Assembly: GCF_006716485.1 (NCBI RefSeq) | Contig: NZ_VFPD01000001.1 | Span: forward strand, 2,338,008 to 2,402,007 | Length of the DNA: 64,000 nt | Reading direction: 5' to 3' | Source: Chryseobacterium aquifrigidense | GTDB lineage: Bacteria > Bacteroidota > Bacteroidia > Flavobacteriales > Weeksellaceae | Shown here: positions 8,795 to 17,778 of the stretch, one piece after another | Layout of the letters: each line of letters opens with the position of its first letter | Position numbering within the stretch: position 1 is the stretch's first letter | Made by a program: the position numbers and the translations under genes | The notes under the pieces: generated by a model | The model's input: only the letters and a program-made list of their open reading frames with translations | What the model was told of the DNA's origin: nothing | The model's database searches: none

Positions 8795-11700
8795 TTAATA
8801 TTCCCAATCTGCATCGGTTACCACTCTTCCGTTGATTCTTTCATGCAATGCCTGGAATACCACAAAAAGAACAGGAACTACAAAAATCCCCAGAATGGTT
8901 CCGAAAAGCATCCCTGAAATGGCTGCATATCCGATGGAATGGTTACCCATCGCTGAAGGCCCTACCACGAATAATAATGGAATCAATCCGGTGATAAATG
9001 CAAGGGAAGTCATTAAAATAGGACGTAAACGCGCCTTTGCTCCTTCTACTGCAGATGCGATAAGACTTTTCCCTGCTCTACGCCTTTGAATAGCAAATTC
9101 CACGATCAGGATACCATTTTTTGCTAACAAACCAATCAACATTACCAGAGCAATCTGTACATAAATATTATTGGAAAGTTCTGCAAAAGTAATTCCCACA
9201 AATACTCCTGAAAGACCTACCGGAATAGCGATCAATACAGCTAATGGAAGAATATAACTTTCATATTGGGCAGATAAAAGGAAAAATACAAACACGATAC
9301 ATAATCCGAAGATCATAACAGATTGTGAGCTTGAACCTGCTTCTTCACGGCTCATTCCTTTATAATCATAAGTATATCCCGGAGGAAGTACCTGCTTGCT
9401 CACTTCTTCAATGGCTGCCATAGCCTGTCCGGTACTGTATCCCGGAGCAGCCATTACCGTTAAATTGGATGAATTAAACAGGTTAAAACGATCTACCACT
9501 TCAGCTCCCGTTACCTGTTTCAGACTTACCAGTGTGTTGACAGGAACCATCTGGCCCAGATTATTTTTAACGAAAATCCCGTTTAAGGATTCTTTATCCT
9601 GTCTTGTCTCCGGAGTAGACTGCACGAGAACTCTGTAATATTTCCCGAATCTGTTGAAATCAGAAGCCTGAATACTTCCGTAATATCCCTGCATTACTCC
9701 TAAAACATCAGAAACATTGACTCCCAGCTGTGCGGATTTCACTTCATCCACAAGCACCTCAAACTGAGGATACGTAACATCAAACGTGGTAAATGCCACT
9801 GCGACTTCCGGTCTCTGCATTAAAGCACCCATCATTCCGTAGGAGATATTTCCAAGGTTCTGAAGTTCTCCGTTGGTACGGTCCTGAAGCACAAGCTCCA
9901 TCCCACTCGTATTACCGAAACCATCTACCGTTGGGGTGTTGATCACAAGGAAATTGGCTCTTTTATCCTGGGAAAGCATTCCCTGGGTTTGTCCGATGAT
10001 GTCATTGATATTATTAACAGCACCTCTCTCGCCTCCTTTTTTTAATTTAACGAAAATAGAAGCTGCCGATGATGACATGGAACCACTGAATAAGTTCAGT
10101 CCATCTACCGAAATCACTTTATCCACGGCCGGATTTTTCATCAGAAGATCTTCCGTATCGGAAACGACTTTGGAAGTTCTGTCTTTTGATGCTCCGGGAG
10201 CAAGGTTAGCCGTTACAATGATAAAACTCTGGTCTTCATCCGGGATAAATCCTTTAGGCGTTGTCATAGACATCCACGCAAACAATCCACCGAAAGCCAC
10301 AATAATAATCAAAGCCACCCATTTTCTTTTTAAAAGGAATAACACGGCTTTTCCATAACGGAAAGTCAGTTTATTGAAGCTTGCATTAAATCCTGCAAAG
10401 AACCTGTCTTTGAAATTCATTTTTTCATGCGTTTCCGGATGATGTTGTTTTAAGAATAAAGCACATAAAGCCGGACTCAACGTCAATGCATTCACCGCTG
10501 AAATCACAATAGCAATGGCCAGTGTTAATGCAAACTGCTGGTAGAACAATCCCGTAGAACCACTCATAAAAGCCACCGGAACGAATACTGCAGACATAAT
10601 CAACGTAATCGAAACAATTGCTCCTGTGATCTCACTCATTGCAGACATCGTAGCGGCTCTCGGGTTGAGTTTTTTATGTTCCATTTTAGCATGAACAGCC
10701 TCTACAACCACAATCGCATCATCCACCACAATACCAATGGCGAGCACCAGTGCAAACAAGGTCAGGATATTGATAGAGAATCCGAAAACTTTCATAAAGA
10801 AGAATGTTCCCACAATGGAAACCGGAACGGCAATCGCCGGAATTAAAGTAGAACGGAAATCCTGAAGGAAAATATACACCACAATAAACACCAGGATAAA
10901 TGCTTCTATCAAAGTATGAATTACTTGTTCTATGGATTGATCCAGCGCGTCTTTTGTAGCATAAGGAATTTCATAATCCATTCCTGCCGGAAAGGATTTT
11001 TCCAGTTCTTTCATTCTTTCCTGAAGAGCGATCTGTACTTCATTGGCATTGGATCCAGCCATCTGGAAGATCGCCATCGTTACGGATGCTTTTTTATTAT
11101 AATTCGAAGAAACGGTATAACTGTACGCTCCGAATTCTACTTTGGCAATATCTTTTAATTTCAAAACAGAACCGTCATTCAATGCTTTGATTGTTATATT
11201 TTCATATTGCTCAGGCTCTGTAAATTTTCCTTTGTAGCGAAGCACGTATTCCATGACTTCTTTACTTCTTTCTCCTAATCTTCCGGGTGCTGCTTCAAGG
11301 TTTTGCGTCTGGATAGCACGCGAAACATCAGATGGAGTAAGATTGTATGAAGTCAGTTTATTGGGATCCAGCCAGATACGCATGGAATAATCTTTATTTC
11401 CGTATACCATGGCATCTCCTACTCCTTTTACCCTTTTCAGCTCCGGAACGATATTGATTTTTGCATAGTTTTCAAGGAAAAGATCACTCATTGACCCATC
11501 TTTACTGGTCAGCGAGACCATAGCAATCATACTGTTCTGTCTTTTCACCGTAGTGATTCCCGCCTGAATTACTTCTGCAGGAAGCTGATTGGTAACCTGA
11601 GCTACCCTGTTCTGCACGTTAATCGCAGCCTGATCGGGATCTGTTCCCAATTTGAAAATAACAGTAATACTTAACGTACCGTCATTACTCGCTGTAGACG

Positions 11701-11935
11701 TAATATAATCCATATTTTCCACACCGTTGATGGCATTTTCCAATGGCGGTGCTACAGACCTTGCAATAGTCTCAGCATTGGCTCCCGGATAGGCCGCTGT
11801 TACCATAACGGTAGGAGGCGCAATGTCCGGAAATTTTGTAATCGGAAGACTTACCATCCCGACGATCCCCAGTATTACAAGCAATACGGAAATAACCGTT
11901 GCCAGTACGGGTCTTTTTATAATTTTCTTTAACAT
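8795..11935 (-). CDS. RND multidrug efflux pump, HAE1 family (AcrB/MexF-like)
   Basis: This is an inner-membrane proton antiporter that would export drugs or other amphiphiles. The 1046-aa length is standard for HAE1 pumps. The sequence begins with the N-terminal membrane helix LATVISVLLVILGIVG and the porter-domain motif FPDIAPPTVMVTA. The transmembrane motif GIVVDDAIVVVEAV carries the paired Asp residues of proton relay, and GFIPDEDQ opens the second half. A second membrane bundle contains LAKNGILIVEFA and RLRPILMTS. It lies 9 nt after the adaptor gene and 17 nt before the channel gene, a classic adaptor-pump-channel operon. Substrates cannot be deduced from sequence. Confidence 0.95.
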   Translation of the reverse strand: MLKKIIKRPVLATVISVLLVILGIVGMVSLPITKFPDIAPPTVMVTAAYPGANAETIARSVAPPLENAINGVENMDYITSTASNDGTLSITVIFKLGTDPDQAAINVQNRVAQVTNQLPAEVIQAGITTVKRQNSMIAMVSLTSKDGSMSDLFLENYAKINIVPELKRVKGVGDAMVYGNKDYSMRIWLDPNKLTSYNLTPSDVSRAIQTQNLEAAPGRLGERSKEVMEYVLRYKGKFTEPEQYENITIKALNDGSVLKLKDIAKVEFGAYSYTVSSNYNKKASVTMAIFQMAGSNANEVQIALQERMKELEKSFPAGMDYEIPYATKDALDQSIEQVIHTLIEAFILVFIVVYIFLQDFRSTLIPAIAVPVSIVGTFFFMKVFGFSINILTLFALVLAIGIVVDDAIVVVEAVHAKMEHKKLNPRAATMSAMSEITGAIVSITLIMSAVFVPVAFMSGSTGLFYQQFALTLAIAIVISAVNALTLSPALCALFLKQHHPETHEKMNFKDRFFAGFNASFNKLTFRYGKAVLFLLKRKWVALIIIVAFGGLFAWMSMTTPKGFIPDEDQSFIIVTANLAPGASKDRTSKVVSDTEDLLMKNPAVDKVISVDGLNLFSGSMSSSAASIFVKLKKGGERGAVNNINDIIGQTQGMLSQDKRANFLVINTPTVDGFGNTSGMELVLQDRTNGELQNLGNISYGMMGALMQRPEVAVAFTTFDVTYPQFEVLVDEVKSAQLGVNVSDVLGVMQGYYGSIQASDFNRFGKYYRVLVQSTPETRQDKESLNGIFVKNNLGQMVPVNTLVSLKQVTGAEVVDRFNLFNSSNLTVMAAPGYSTGQAMAAIEEVSKQVLPPGYTYDYKGMSREEAGSSSQSVMIFGLCIVFVFFLLSAQYESYILPLAVLIAIPVGLSGVFVGITFAELSNNIYVQIALVMLIGLLAKNGILIVEFAIQRRRAGKSLIASAVEGAKARLRPILMTSLAFITGLIPLLFVVGPSAMGNHSIGYAAISGMLFGTILGIFVVPVLFVVFQALHERINGRVVTDADWEY

Positions 11936-11944
11936 GATTTCTTC

Positions 11945-13090
11945 TTAGGATTTTTTCTGTTGAGCATTTTTCTTCTGTGCCACGACAGGAGTTCCAGGCT
12001 GTAATCGGTCAAAACCACTGGTGATATATTCATCTCCAGCCTTAAGTCCTTTGGCTACAATGAAATTATCTCCGGCCTTTCCATTCACTTCTACAGGCAG
12101 CATAGCTGCTTTCCCACCCTGAATAGTGAATACAAAAACTTTATCCTGAATGGTTCTTGTAGAAGCAATGGGAAGTAGAACAACATTGCTGTAGAACTGA
12201 TCAAGTACAATTTTTCCAGTGTTTCCGCTTCTCAAAAGATTGTTCGGATTGTTGAATTTTGCTCTTAATGTGATTGATCCGGTCGTTTTGTTGAACTGAC
12301 CTTCCACCGCATCAATTTTTCCTGTTTCTGCATATTTTTCACCACCTGAAAGCAATAATGACACTGCCGGTGTATTTTTGATCACTTCAGCAATACTGCT
12401 TCCTGTATACTGTTTCTGGAAATTGTTAAAATCATTTTCGCTCAGGCTGAAGTAGGTATACACCTGATGAATATCTGATAATAAAGTAATCGGCTCCTGA
12501 TTACCCGGCGTCATCAAACTTCCCAGACGATAATTGAACCTTCCGATAAACCCGCTTACCGGAGCTTTGATGGTAGAGAAATTCATATTGATTTTCGCAG
12601 ATTCAATGGTTGAAGCAGACTGACTTACCGCTCCTCGTGCCGCATTATAAGCTGCTTCAGCCTCTTTTACCTGAATTTCTGAAACCATTTTATTTCTGAA
12701 CAGTTCTTTTTTTCTGTCCAGATCAATTTTAGAAGTGGAAAGATTCGCCTGAGCAGTAATCAAAGAGGCCTGAGCACTTTTCAGCTGCTCACGGAAAACC
12801 TGATCTTCAATTTTGAACAAAGGCTGCCCCGCCTTCACAAAGTCACCTTCATCAACAAAAATTTTGCTTAAATATCCTGTTACCTGAGGTCTGATTTCCA
12901 CATTGGAGATCCCCTCCACAGATGCTGCATATTCTCTGGAAACAGAGGCGTCTCCCTGTATCACTTTTGCTACAGGCAATTCCGGTGCCTGCTGCTGATA
13001 GCCCTGGTTTTGATTGTTTTTCCTACACCCTGCCAATACGATCAGTGAGAGGAAAAGTAGAGTCGATTTTTGAATAAAAAATCTTTGCAT
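11945..13090 (-). CDS. RND periplasmic adaptor lipoprotein (HlyD/AcrA family)
   Basis: This is the membrane-fusion subunit linking the pump to the outer-membrane channel. The ATG at 13090 is chosen because it starts a lipoprotein signal with lipobox VLAGC; the upstream ATG at 13120 adds ten residues that spoil it. The product is about 381 aa. It contains a lipoyl-like half-motif (VEGISNVEIRPQVTGYL, then FVDEGDFVKAGQPLF), a coiled-coil hairpin (about 95-160), the returning lipoyl half (INMNFSTIKAPVSGFIG), and beta-barrel and membrane-proximal domains ending GLKAGDEYITSGFDRLQPGTPV. It is first in the operon, and the region upstream holds direct repeats likely bound by the neighbouring AraC regulator. 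Confidence 0.93.
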   Translation of the reverse strand: MQRFFIQKSTLLFLSLIVLAGCRKNNQNQGYQQQAPELPVAKVIQGDASVSREYAASVEGISNVEIRPQVTGYLSKIFVDEGDFVKAGQPLFKIEDQVFREQLKSAQASLITAQANLSTSKIDLDRKKELFRNKMVSEIQVKEAEAAYNAARGAVSQSASTIESAKINMNFSTIKAPVSGFIGRFNYRLGSLMTPGNQEPITLLSDIHQVYTYFSLSENDFNNFQKQYTGSSIAEVIKNTPAVSLLLSGGEKYAETGKIDAVEGQFNKTTGSITLRAKFNNPNNLLRSGNTGKIVLDQFYSNVVLLPIASTRTIQDKVFVFTIQGGKAAMLPVEVNGKAGDNFIVAKGLKAGDEYITSGFDRLQPGTPVVAQKKNAQQKKS

Positions 13091-13158
13091 AACATTAGTC
13101 CTTTTAAATTTTCCGCACAAAAATCGAACGAAAAAAATTCAATAGGATTATTCGAAAA

Positions 13159-13190
13159 ACTCCTTATTTTGTCAAAAAGACTCCTTATTT
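13159..13190. promoter_or_regulatory. Paired direct repeats, candidate AraC operator
   Basis: ACTCCTTATTT occurs at 13159-13169 and again at 13180-13190, exactly 21 bp apart (two helical turns). It lies 69-100 bp upstream of the adaptor start codon and near the AraC-family gene. This geometry fits the two major-groove contacts of an AraC-type activator. That the neighbouring regulator binds it is inferred. Confidence 0.55.
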
Positions 13191-13308
13191 GAAAAAACAT
13201 GAGAAATATCATTCATAGATAATATAAATGACAATATTTACTATTTTAAATCAAAATAATAGTTGAAATTTGGTAAAAAGACGTCTTAAAAACACAAAAC
13301 ACTGATTA

Positions 13309-14223
13309 TCAATACAAATCATCTTTTTTGTATTCCAGAGGAGATCTTCCGGCGTGTTTTTTGAAAAATTTACTGAAGGATGCCTGATCTGAAAAACTCA
13401 GCTTTGATGCTACCTCACTGATATTCAGGTTGGGATTTTTCAATAACAGCCTGGCTTCTACCGCCAACACCTGATGAATAATATCTCTGGGAGATTTAAA
13501 TACCGTTTTATTGATTACTTTCGTGAGGTATTTACGGCTGATAAAAAGTTTATCGGCATAGAATTGAACATTATGTTCTTCTTTGAAATGATCCTGAACA
13601 AGTTTGAAGAAACGTGTGGTCAATTCATCTTCTCTGTGGGTAACCGGATGGGGCTTTTCGGTTTTCTTGAAATAATTATCAATTTCGTAGATCACCAGCG
13701 AAAAGTGATGCCAGATCATTTCGTTGAAATAATAATTTTCTTTTTCCTTATCATTTAAAACCTTCAGCTCATCGAGATGGAAATTTACTTTCCTGTACAC
13801 ATCCGGCTCATTTCTGATGATATGAGTAGGATCTGAAGACAAACTCTTCAGAACATTGTTTGATTTGTAATTAAAGCCTGCATCGGATATAAAGTTCAGT
13901 GAAAAGAAAATATATTTAGCATTGTAATCTTCTGTAATTTCATCCAGCCAAAACGTTTCCAGCATGGGACAAAAAATAATATCGCCTTTCGTGACGCTAT
14001 AACTTTTATCATCCAACCTGAATGTAACACCTCCTTTCTGGACCATAAAAATGCTAAAATAATCGGAGCGGTAAGGCATATTAGGCTGTATAATGTAGTT
14101 TGCCTTATCAATTTCCATCACCACAAATTCCTTGATTTTAAGATCAAACTCCACTTGCTGAAGCACTTCATCGAAGGCCAGCTGGGAAACAAAATCAGGT
14201 TTTGACTGGGATTTTTTAGGCAT
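13309..14223 (-). CDS. AraC-family transcriptional regulator
   Basis: This is a likely activator of the RND efflux operon just downstream on the same strand. The 304-aa protein has an N-terminal cupin-like sensing half (about 30-190, with YRSDYFSIFMVQKGGVTF and DIIFCPMLETFW). The C-terminal AraC DNA-binding domain (about 205-300) contains two helix-turn-helices, the first around FYADKLFISRKYLTKVINK and the second around ISEVASKLSFSDQASFSKFF, followed by AGRSPLEYKK. The 218-bp gap to the adaptor gene contains direct repeats spaced like an AraC operator. The inducer is unknown. Confidence 0.9.
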   Translation of the reverse strand: MPKKSQSKPDFVSQLAFDEVLQQVEFDLKIKEFVVMEIDKANYIIQPNMPYRSDYFSIFMVQKGGVTFRLDDKSYSVTKGDIIFCPMLETFWLDEITEDYNAKYIFFSLNFISDAGFNYKSNNVLKSLSSDPTHIIRNEPDVYRKVNFHLDELKVLNDKEKENYYFNEMIWHHFSLVIYEIDNYFKKTEKPHPVTHREDELTTRFFKLVQDHFKEEHNVQFYADKLFISRKYLTKVINKTVFKSPRDIIHQVLAVEARLLLKNPNLNISEVASKLSFSDQASFSKFFKKHAGRSPLEYKKDDLY

Positions 14224-14309
14224 TTGGAAAGAAAATTAAATACGAAGGTAGTGGAAAAAGGAAAAAATGCCAAGAAGCCCCATCATCAAATTGTACTTTT
14301 TATTGTTTG

Positions 14310-15056
14310 CTAAACAACAATCAGCAATTCCTTATCATATCCATTGTACTTTTCATCGATATAGCCGTGAGGATTACAGATGATTTCCGTGGCTTCAATC
14401 TTATATCTGCACGGCGTATGGATGTGCCCGTGAATCCAGTACAACGGCTGATATTCTTTAATAAAATCTTCCAGATCAGAAGCATAGGCCGCTGTTAAAG
14501 GATCTTTTTTGTAATGTCCGGGAACAGATTGTATGCTGGGTGCATGATGGGTAACCACTATATTTTTAAGTCCTATTGAGTTTTCAAGACTTTCTTTTAA
14601 CCATTGCTTTGAAAGCTGATGAATTTTAAAAGTATCCAATGTTCTCATTTTCGAATAAGAAGGATCTCTTCTGATCATTTTATAGTCGTTGATCTTTGGC
14701 TGGCAAAGCATTCCGTACTGAACCGGATTTCCAAAGATTGAAAAATCTGTCCACAAGGTTGCCCCATGAAAACGAATACCGCCTATATCTACAAATGAAT
14801 TTTCCAGCACATGAACATTGGAGTCCAGCGCTGCTTCTCTGATCTTATGGAGTGTTTTAGGGTAAGAACCTTTATAGTATTCATGATTACCCAAAACATA
14901 GATGACAGGTTTATTGGGTATGGCTTCTTTAATCCATTCAATTCCTTTGGTTCCCAGATTGACATCACCTGCCAGCAACACCACATCTGCGTGATCAAAA
15001 CATAATTCCGTAGTTCCAAATTCCCGATGAAGATCGCTGATGACCTGTATTTTCAT
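14310..15056 (-). CDS. Calcineurin-like metallophosphoesterase
   Basis: This is a cytoplasmic dinuclear-metal phosphoesterase of unknown substrate. The ATG at 15056 (MKIQVISDLH) is chosen; a GTG at 15122 in the same frame lies within the terminator of the upstream MFS gene. All core motifs are present in order: SDLHREF, DVVLLAGDVN, LGNHEYY near residue 75, VTHHAPS near 170, and GHIHTP near 215. Length (about 248 aa) is typical for this family of single-domain phosphoesterases. The gene is 114 nt from the MFS gene stop and 86 nt before the AraC start; a functional link to either is not evident. Confidence 0.88.
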   Translation of the reverse strand: MKIQVISDLHREFGTTELCFDHADVVLLAGDVNLGTKGIEWIKEAIPNKPVIYVLGNHEYYKGSYPKTLHKIREAALDSNVHVLENSFVDIGGIRFHGATLWTDFSIFGNPVQYGMLCQPKINDYKMIRRDPSYSKMRTLDTFKIHQLSKQWLKESLENSIGLKNIVVTHHAPSIQSVPGHYKKDPLTAAYASDLEDFIKEYQPLYWIHGHIHTPCRYKIEATEIICNPHGYIDEKYNGYDKELLIVV

Positions 15057-15099
15057 GATTTCCCGTAAACAGCAAAGGTAGTGAAGAGAAACAGAATAT

Positions 15100-15139
15100 A
15101 AAAAATCAAAAAGAACCGGCACCTAAGCACCGATTCTTT
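15100..15139 (-). terminator. Terminator of the MFS transporter gene
   Basis: On the minus strand, AAAGAATCGG and CCGGTTCTTT pair (plus-strand arms 15130-15139 and 15110-15119, one wobble). A T-rich tract follows (plus-strand A-runs at 15100-15110). Confidence 0.75.
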
Positions 15140-15170
15140 CCTCATATAGTTTGTGTATTTTTAAGACCGC

Positions 15171-16559
15171 TTATGAAACGGCTACTTCTGCCTGCTTCAC
15201 TTTTACGCTTTTCAATATAAAATAAAATAACATTCCGAGAGCCAGTAAAGAATAACTGATCAAAATAATCAGATTCAGGCTTCCTACAGAAAGTTCTGAC
15301 GGAAAGATCTGACTCATTAACGTCATGAATGACAATCCAATACCCGCTCCCAAAAAGTAACTTGTAGAACTCAGACTTGATGCCAATCCGTAATATGCAG
15401 GTTCAACATCCTGGATTCCCATTACTGAAAGTGCGGTAAAGCAAAACGTCATTCCAACTCCGGAGATGCATGCAGCTCCCAATAAAACTACGGTTAGCGG
15501 ATGTCCTGTGTAAACTGAAATCAACAGCAACAATCCTCCAGCCAGCATAAACAACCATCCTAAAACACCCATTTGAGAAGAACTCAGACGTTTCGATATG
15601 TGCGGCAGAATGAATTTAGCCGTTAAAGCAGACAGAATACTGAACGGAACAAGCATTAATCCTGCAGACGCAGCACTATACCCCATATCTTTCTGAAGCA
15701 TCAGTGAAATCAGGAATAAAAATCCGATAAAAAATGCTCCCAGGGTAAAGAATACCGCATTGGAAACTACCAGGGATTTATGTTTAAACAATTTTAAATC
15801 TACCAAAGGCTCCGCAACGGATTTTAAACGATAGTACACCATAACAAGCAGTACTAATGCCAAAACCAAAGAACCTGTTATCAGGAAAGGCTGTTCTTTA
15901 ATATGAACTAATTCATGGGTTCCGTAAGTCAGACTTAAAAGCCCCAGCACCATCAATATTCCTGAAACCAGATCTGTTTTCTGAGCCGTTTCATTTTTCT
16001 CATCTGCCGGCAGATAATAATACGACAACACCAATGTGATTAAAAGAATGGGAACATTGATCAGGAAAACCCAATGCCAGCTCAGGTAAGTACTAATAAT
16101 TCCTCCTACTGAAAGACCACTTCCTGAACCAATGGCAGCAAATGAACTGAAAATTCCTATAGCACGGTTTCTCTCCTGTTCTGCTCTGAAGGTATTGGTC
16201 ACGATAGACAATGCTGACGGCATTACCAATGCAGCTCCCAATCCCTGCAAAGCACGGAAAACAGCCAGCACTTCAAAGTTTTGGGATAATCCTGCCCCTA
16301 ATGAAGTGAGCATAAAAATCAGCGCTCCCCACAAAAACATTTTCTTTCTTCCAATCTGGTCTGAAAGTTTTCCCCCAATGATCAGAAATCCTCCAAAAAA
16401 CAATACATAGAGTGTCTGCAGCCACTGTACGGTCTCGGCTCCAATCTGAAACTGCTGCTGAATAGAAGGAATGGTTAAATTAATAATGGCAATATCCAAC
16501 GCCTCTACAAATGTTCCTACCGATGCTAAAATTAATATTAAATTCTTCCTTGTATCCAT
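15171..16559 (-). CDS. MFS drug exporter, DHA2 (EmrB/QacA-like) family
   Basis: This is an inner-membrane proton-driven exporter. The 462-aa protein starts with NLILILASVGTFVEALDIAIINLTIP-type sequence, in which the helix-1 LD-I-N motif is characteristic of DHA2 transporters. It continues with the MFS signature GGKLSDQIGRKKMF between helices 2 and 3 and LQGLGAALVMPSAL in helix 4. About a dozen or more hydrophobic segments follow. A DHA2 protein would normally have 14 helices; exact topology needs prediction. It is transcribed divergently from the Lrp/AsnC regulator 142 bp away, which may control it. Substrate unknown. Confidence 0.9.
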   Translation of the reverse strand: MDTRKNLILILASVGTFVEALDIAIINLTIPSIQQQFQIGAETVQWLQTLYVLFFGGFLIIGGKLSDQIGRKKMFLWGALIFMLTSLGAGLSQNFEVLAVFRALQGLGAALVMPSALSIVTNTFRAEQERNRAIGIFSSFAAIGSGSGLSVGGIISTYLSWHWVFLINVPILLITLVLSYYYLPADEKNETAQKTDLVSGILMVLGLLSLTYGTHELVHIKEQPFLITGSLVLALVLLVMVYYRLKSVAEPLVDLKLFKHKSLVVSNAVFFTLGAFFIGFLFLISLMLQKDMGYSAASAGLMLVPFSILSALTAKFILPHISKRLSSSQMGVLGWLFMLAGGLLLLISVYTGHPLTVVLLGAACISGVGMTFCFTALSVMGIQDVEPAYYGLASSLSSTSYFLGAGIGLSFMTLMSQIFPSELSVGSLNLIILISYSLLALGMLFYFILKSVKVKQAEVAVS

Positions 16560-16701
16560 GTTTCAAATTTCCTGCAAAATTAAAATTAACAGAACGTATT
16601 TGAAAATTTAACCTTAAATTTGGAACAATATTGAATATTTAAAACACACAAAAGAACAAAACACCTGATCCATCAAAAAAAACCTATAAAAACAGAACAA
16701 A

Positions 16702-17172
16702 ATGGCAACTGAAAATTATATTCCAGATGAAAAAGACTTGTCCATCCTCCGTCTTCTTCAGAAAGATGCGAAGATGAGTGTCCGTGATATTTCGGCAAGG
16801 ATCAATTTGAGTCCTACGCCTACGCATGAGCGTATCAAACGTATGGAAAAACAGGGAATCATTAAAGAATATACGGCTGTAGTAGACCGCAAAAAGGTCA
16901 ATAAAGGAATGATGGTGATCTGTATGATTGCTTTGAATGTTCACAACAAAAAAACAGCAGGAAAATTTATTGAGGAAGTGGGTAAACTGAAGGAAGTCGT
17001 AGAGTTTTACAATATCAGTGGGGATTTTGATTTTATGCTGAAGATCCTGGCTCCCAATATGGATGAATTTCATGAGTTTTTTGTCAATAAACTGTCAGAA
17101 ATTGAAGGAATTGGACAGACCAAGAGTATTTTTGTGATGAACAGCATCAAGGAAAGTGCGCAAATCGTTTAA
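16702..17172 (+). CDS. Lrp/AsnC-family transcriptional regulator
   Basis: This is a feast/famine DNA-binding regulator of 156 aa, the normal family length. The N-terminal winged HTH (about 10-65) shows LSILRLLQKDAKMSVRDIS and ISARINLSPTPTHERIKRME, and the C-terminal RAM ligand-binding domain (about 75-145) contains VVEFYNISGDFDFMLKI. It is divergent from the MFS exporter and ends at a strong hairpin. By analogy with similar pairs it may respond to an amino acid and control that exporter; this is inference from position only. Confidence 0.9.
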   Translation: MATENYIPDEKDLSILRLLQKDAKMSVRDISARINLSPTPTHERIKRMEKQGIIKEYTAVVDRKKVNKGMMVICMIALNVHNKKTAGKFIEEVGKLKEVVEFYNISGDFDFMLKILAPNMDEFHEFFVNKLSEIEGIGQTKSIFVMNSIKESAQIV

Positions 17173-17177
17173 GCTAA

Positions 17178-17211
17178 AAAGCAGCCATGTACCATACACG
17201 GCTGCTTTTTT
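17178..17211. terminator. Bidirectional terminator between convergent genes
   Basis: AGCAGCC and GGCTGCT form the stem, flanked by an A-run on the left and a T-run on the right. It can therefore end both the Lrp transcript and the convergent 171-aa gene. Confidence 0.8.
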
Positions 17212-17245
17212 ATTTTGAACGGAATATTCCGGATCAGCTTATTTT

Positions 17246-17761
17246 TTATTTCCAGTAATTCCAGACTGTGCCGTCAAATACCGCCAGTGTTTTGCTGGTT
17301 CTATCATAGCACATCATCCCCGGATAAGGATTTTTTACGTTAAGATGTGGTGTGGCTATCTGAGGAAGAACCATTGCTTTATTCTGAGATTCCAGAACCA
17401 ATACGCCATCAGCAGAACTTGTAGCTTCACCCATAATGACTCCTTTTCCTGTTTCTGCAGAATTATTGATAACAACTGCACTTGAACTTCCGGCATCTGA
17501 TAATGATTTCCAGACATCATTTTCGTAGACCTTCACTTTGTTATCGGTGACATCAAAGATGAATGTTCCGTTCACTAAAGAACCTGTAGGAAATCCGGAG
17601 GTAGCAGGAAGAATTAAGCCTTTTGTATTTCCTGATACATTATCAAAATCCAATACGGTACTCTTTCCGTCTATCGTCTGTTTACCAATCGCAACCTGAG
17701 CGAAAAATGTATTACAAACAACTAAGGCAAATGCTATACTTATATTTTTTATATTTCTCAT
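17246..17761 (-). CDS. Secreted protein with fibre-type repeats, function unknown
   Basis: This 171-aa protein has a signal peptide ending VCNTFFAQ. I recognise no enzyme family. Two copies of a short unit can be seen. The first (about 35-95) contains STVLDFDNVSGNTKGLILP then GTFIFDVTDNKVKVYENDVW. The second (about 115-171) contains GVLVLESQNKAMVLPQI then GMMCYDRTSKTLAVFDGTVW. The pattern, a small strand, KG-type turn, 'VLP', then 'yD...kvydG..W', resembles units often seen next to tail-fibre-like or adhesin stalks in Bacteroidetes secreted proteins. It follows the 352-aa gene by 17 nt on the same strand, so the two are probably co-expressed surface proteins. Confidence 0.6.
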   Translation of the reverse strand: MRNIKNISIAFALVVCNTFFAQVAIGKQTIDGKSTVLDFDNVSGNTKGLILPATSGFPTGSLVNGTFIFDVTDNKVKVYENDVWKSLSDAGSSSAVVINNSAETGKGVIMGEATSSADGVLVLESQNKAMVLPQIATPHLNVKNPYPGMMCYDRTSKTLAVFDGTVWNYWK

Positions 17762-17778
17762 ATCCTTTATCGGTTACA

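Noticed and set aside
9936..10358. 140-codon plus-strand frame opposite the RND pump
   Set aside because: It is antisense to a highly conserved pump region; composition follows the pump codons.
15057..15122. GTG-initiated N-terminal extension of the metallophosphoesterase
   Set aside because: It runs into the hairpin terminator of the upstream MFS gene, and the family motif starts right at the ATG at 15056.
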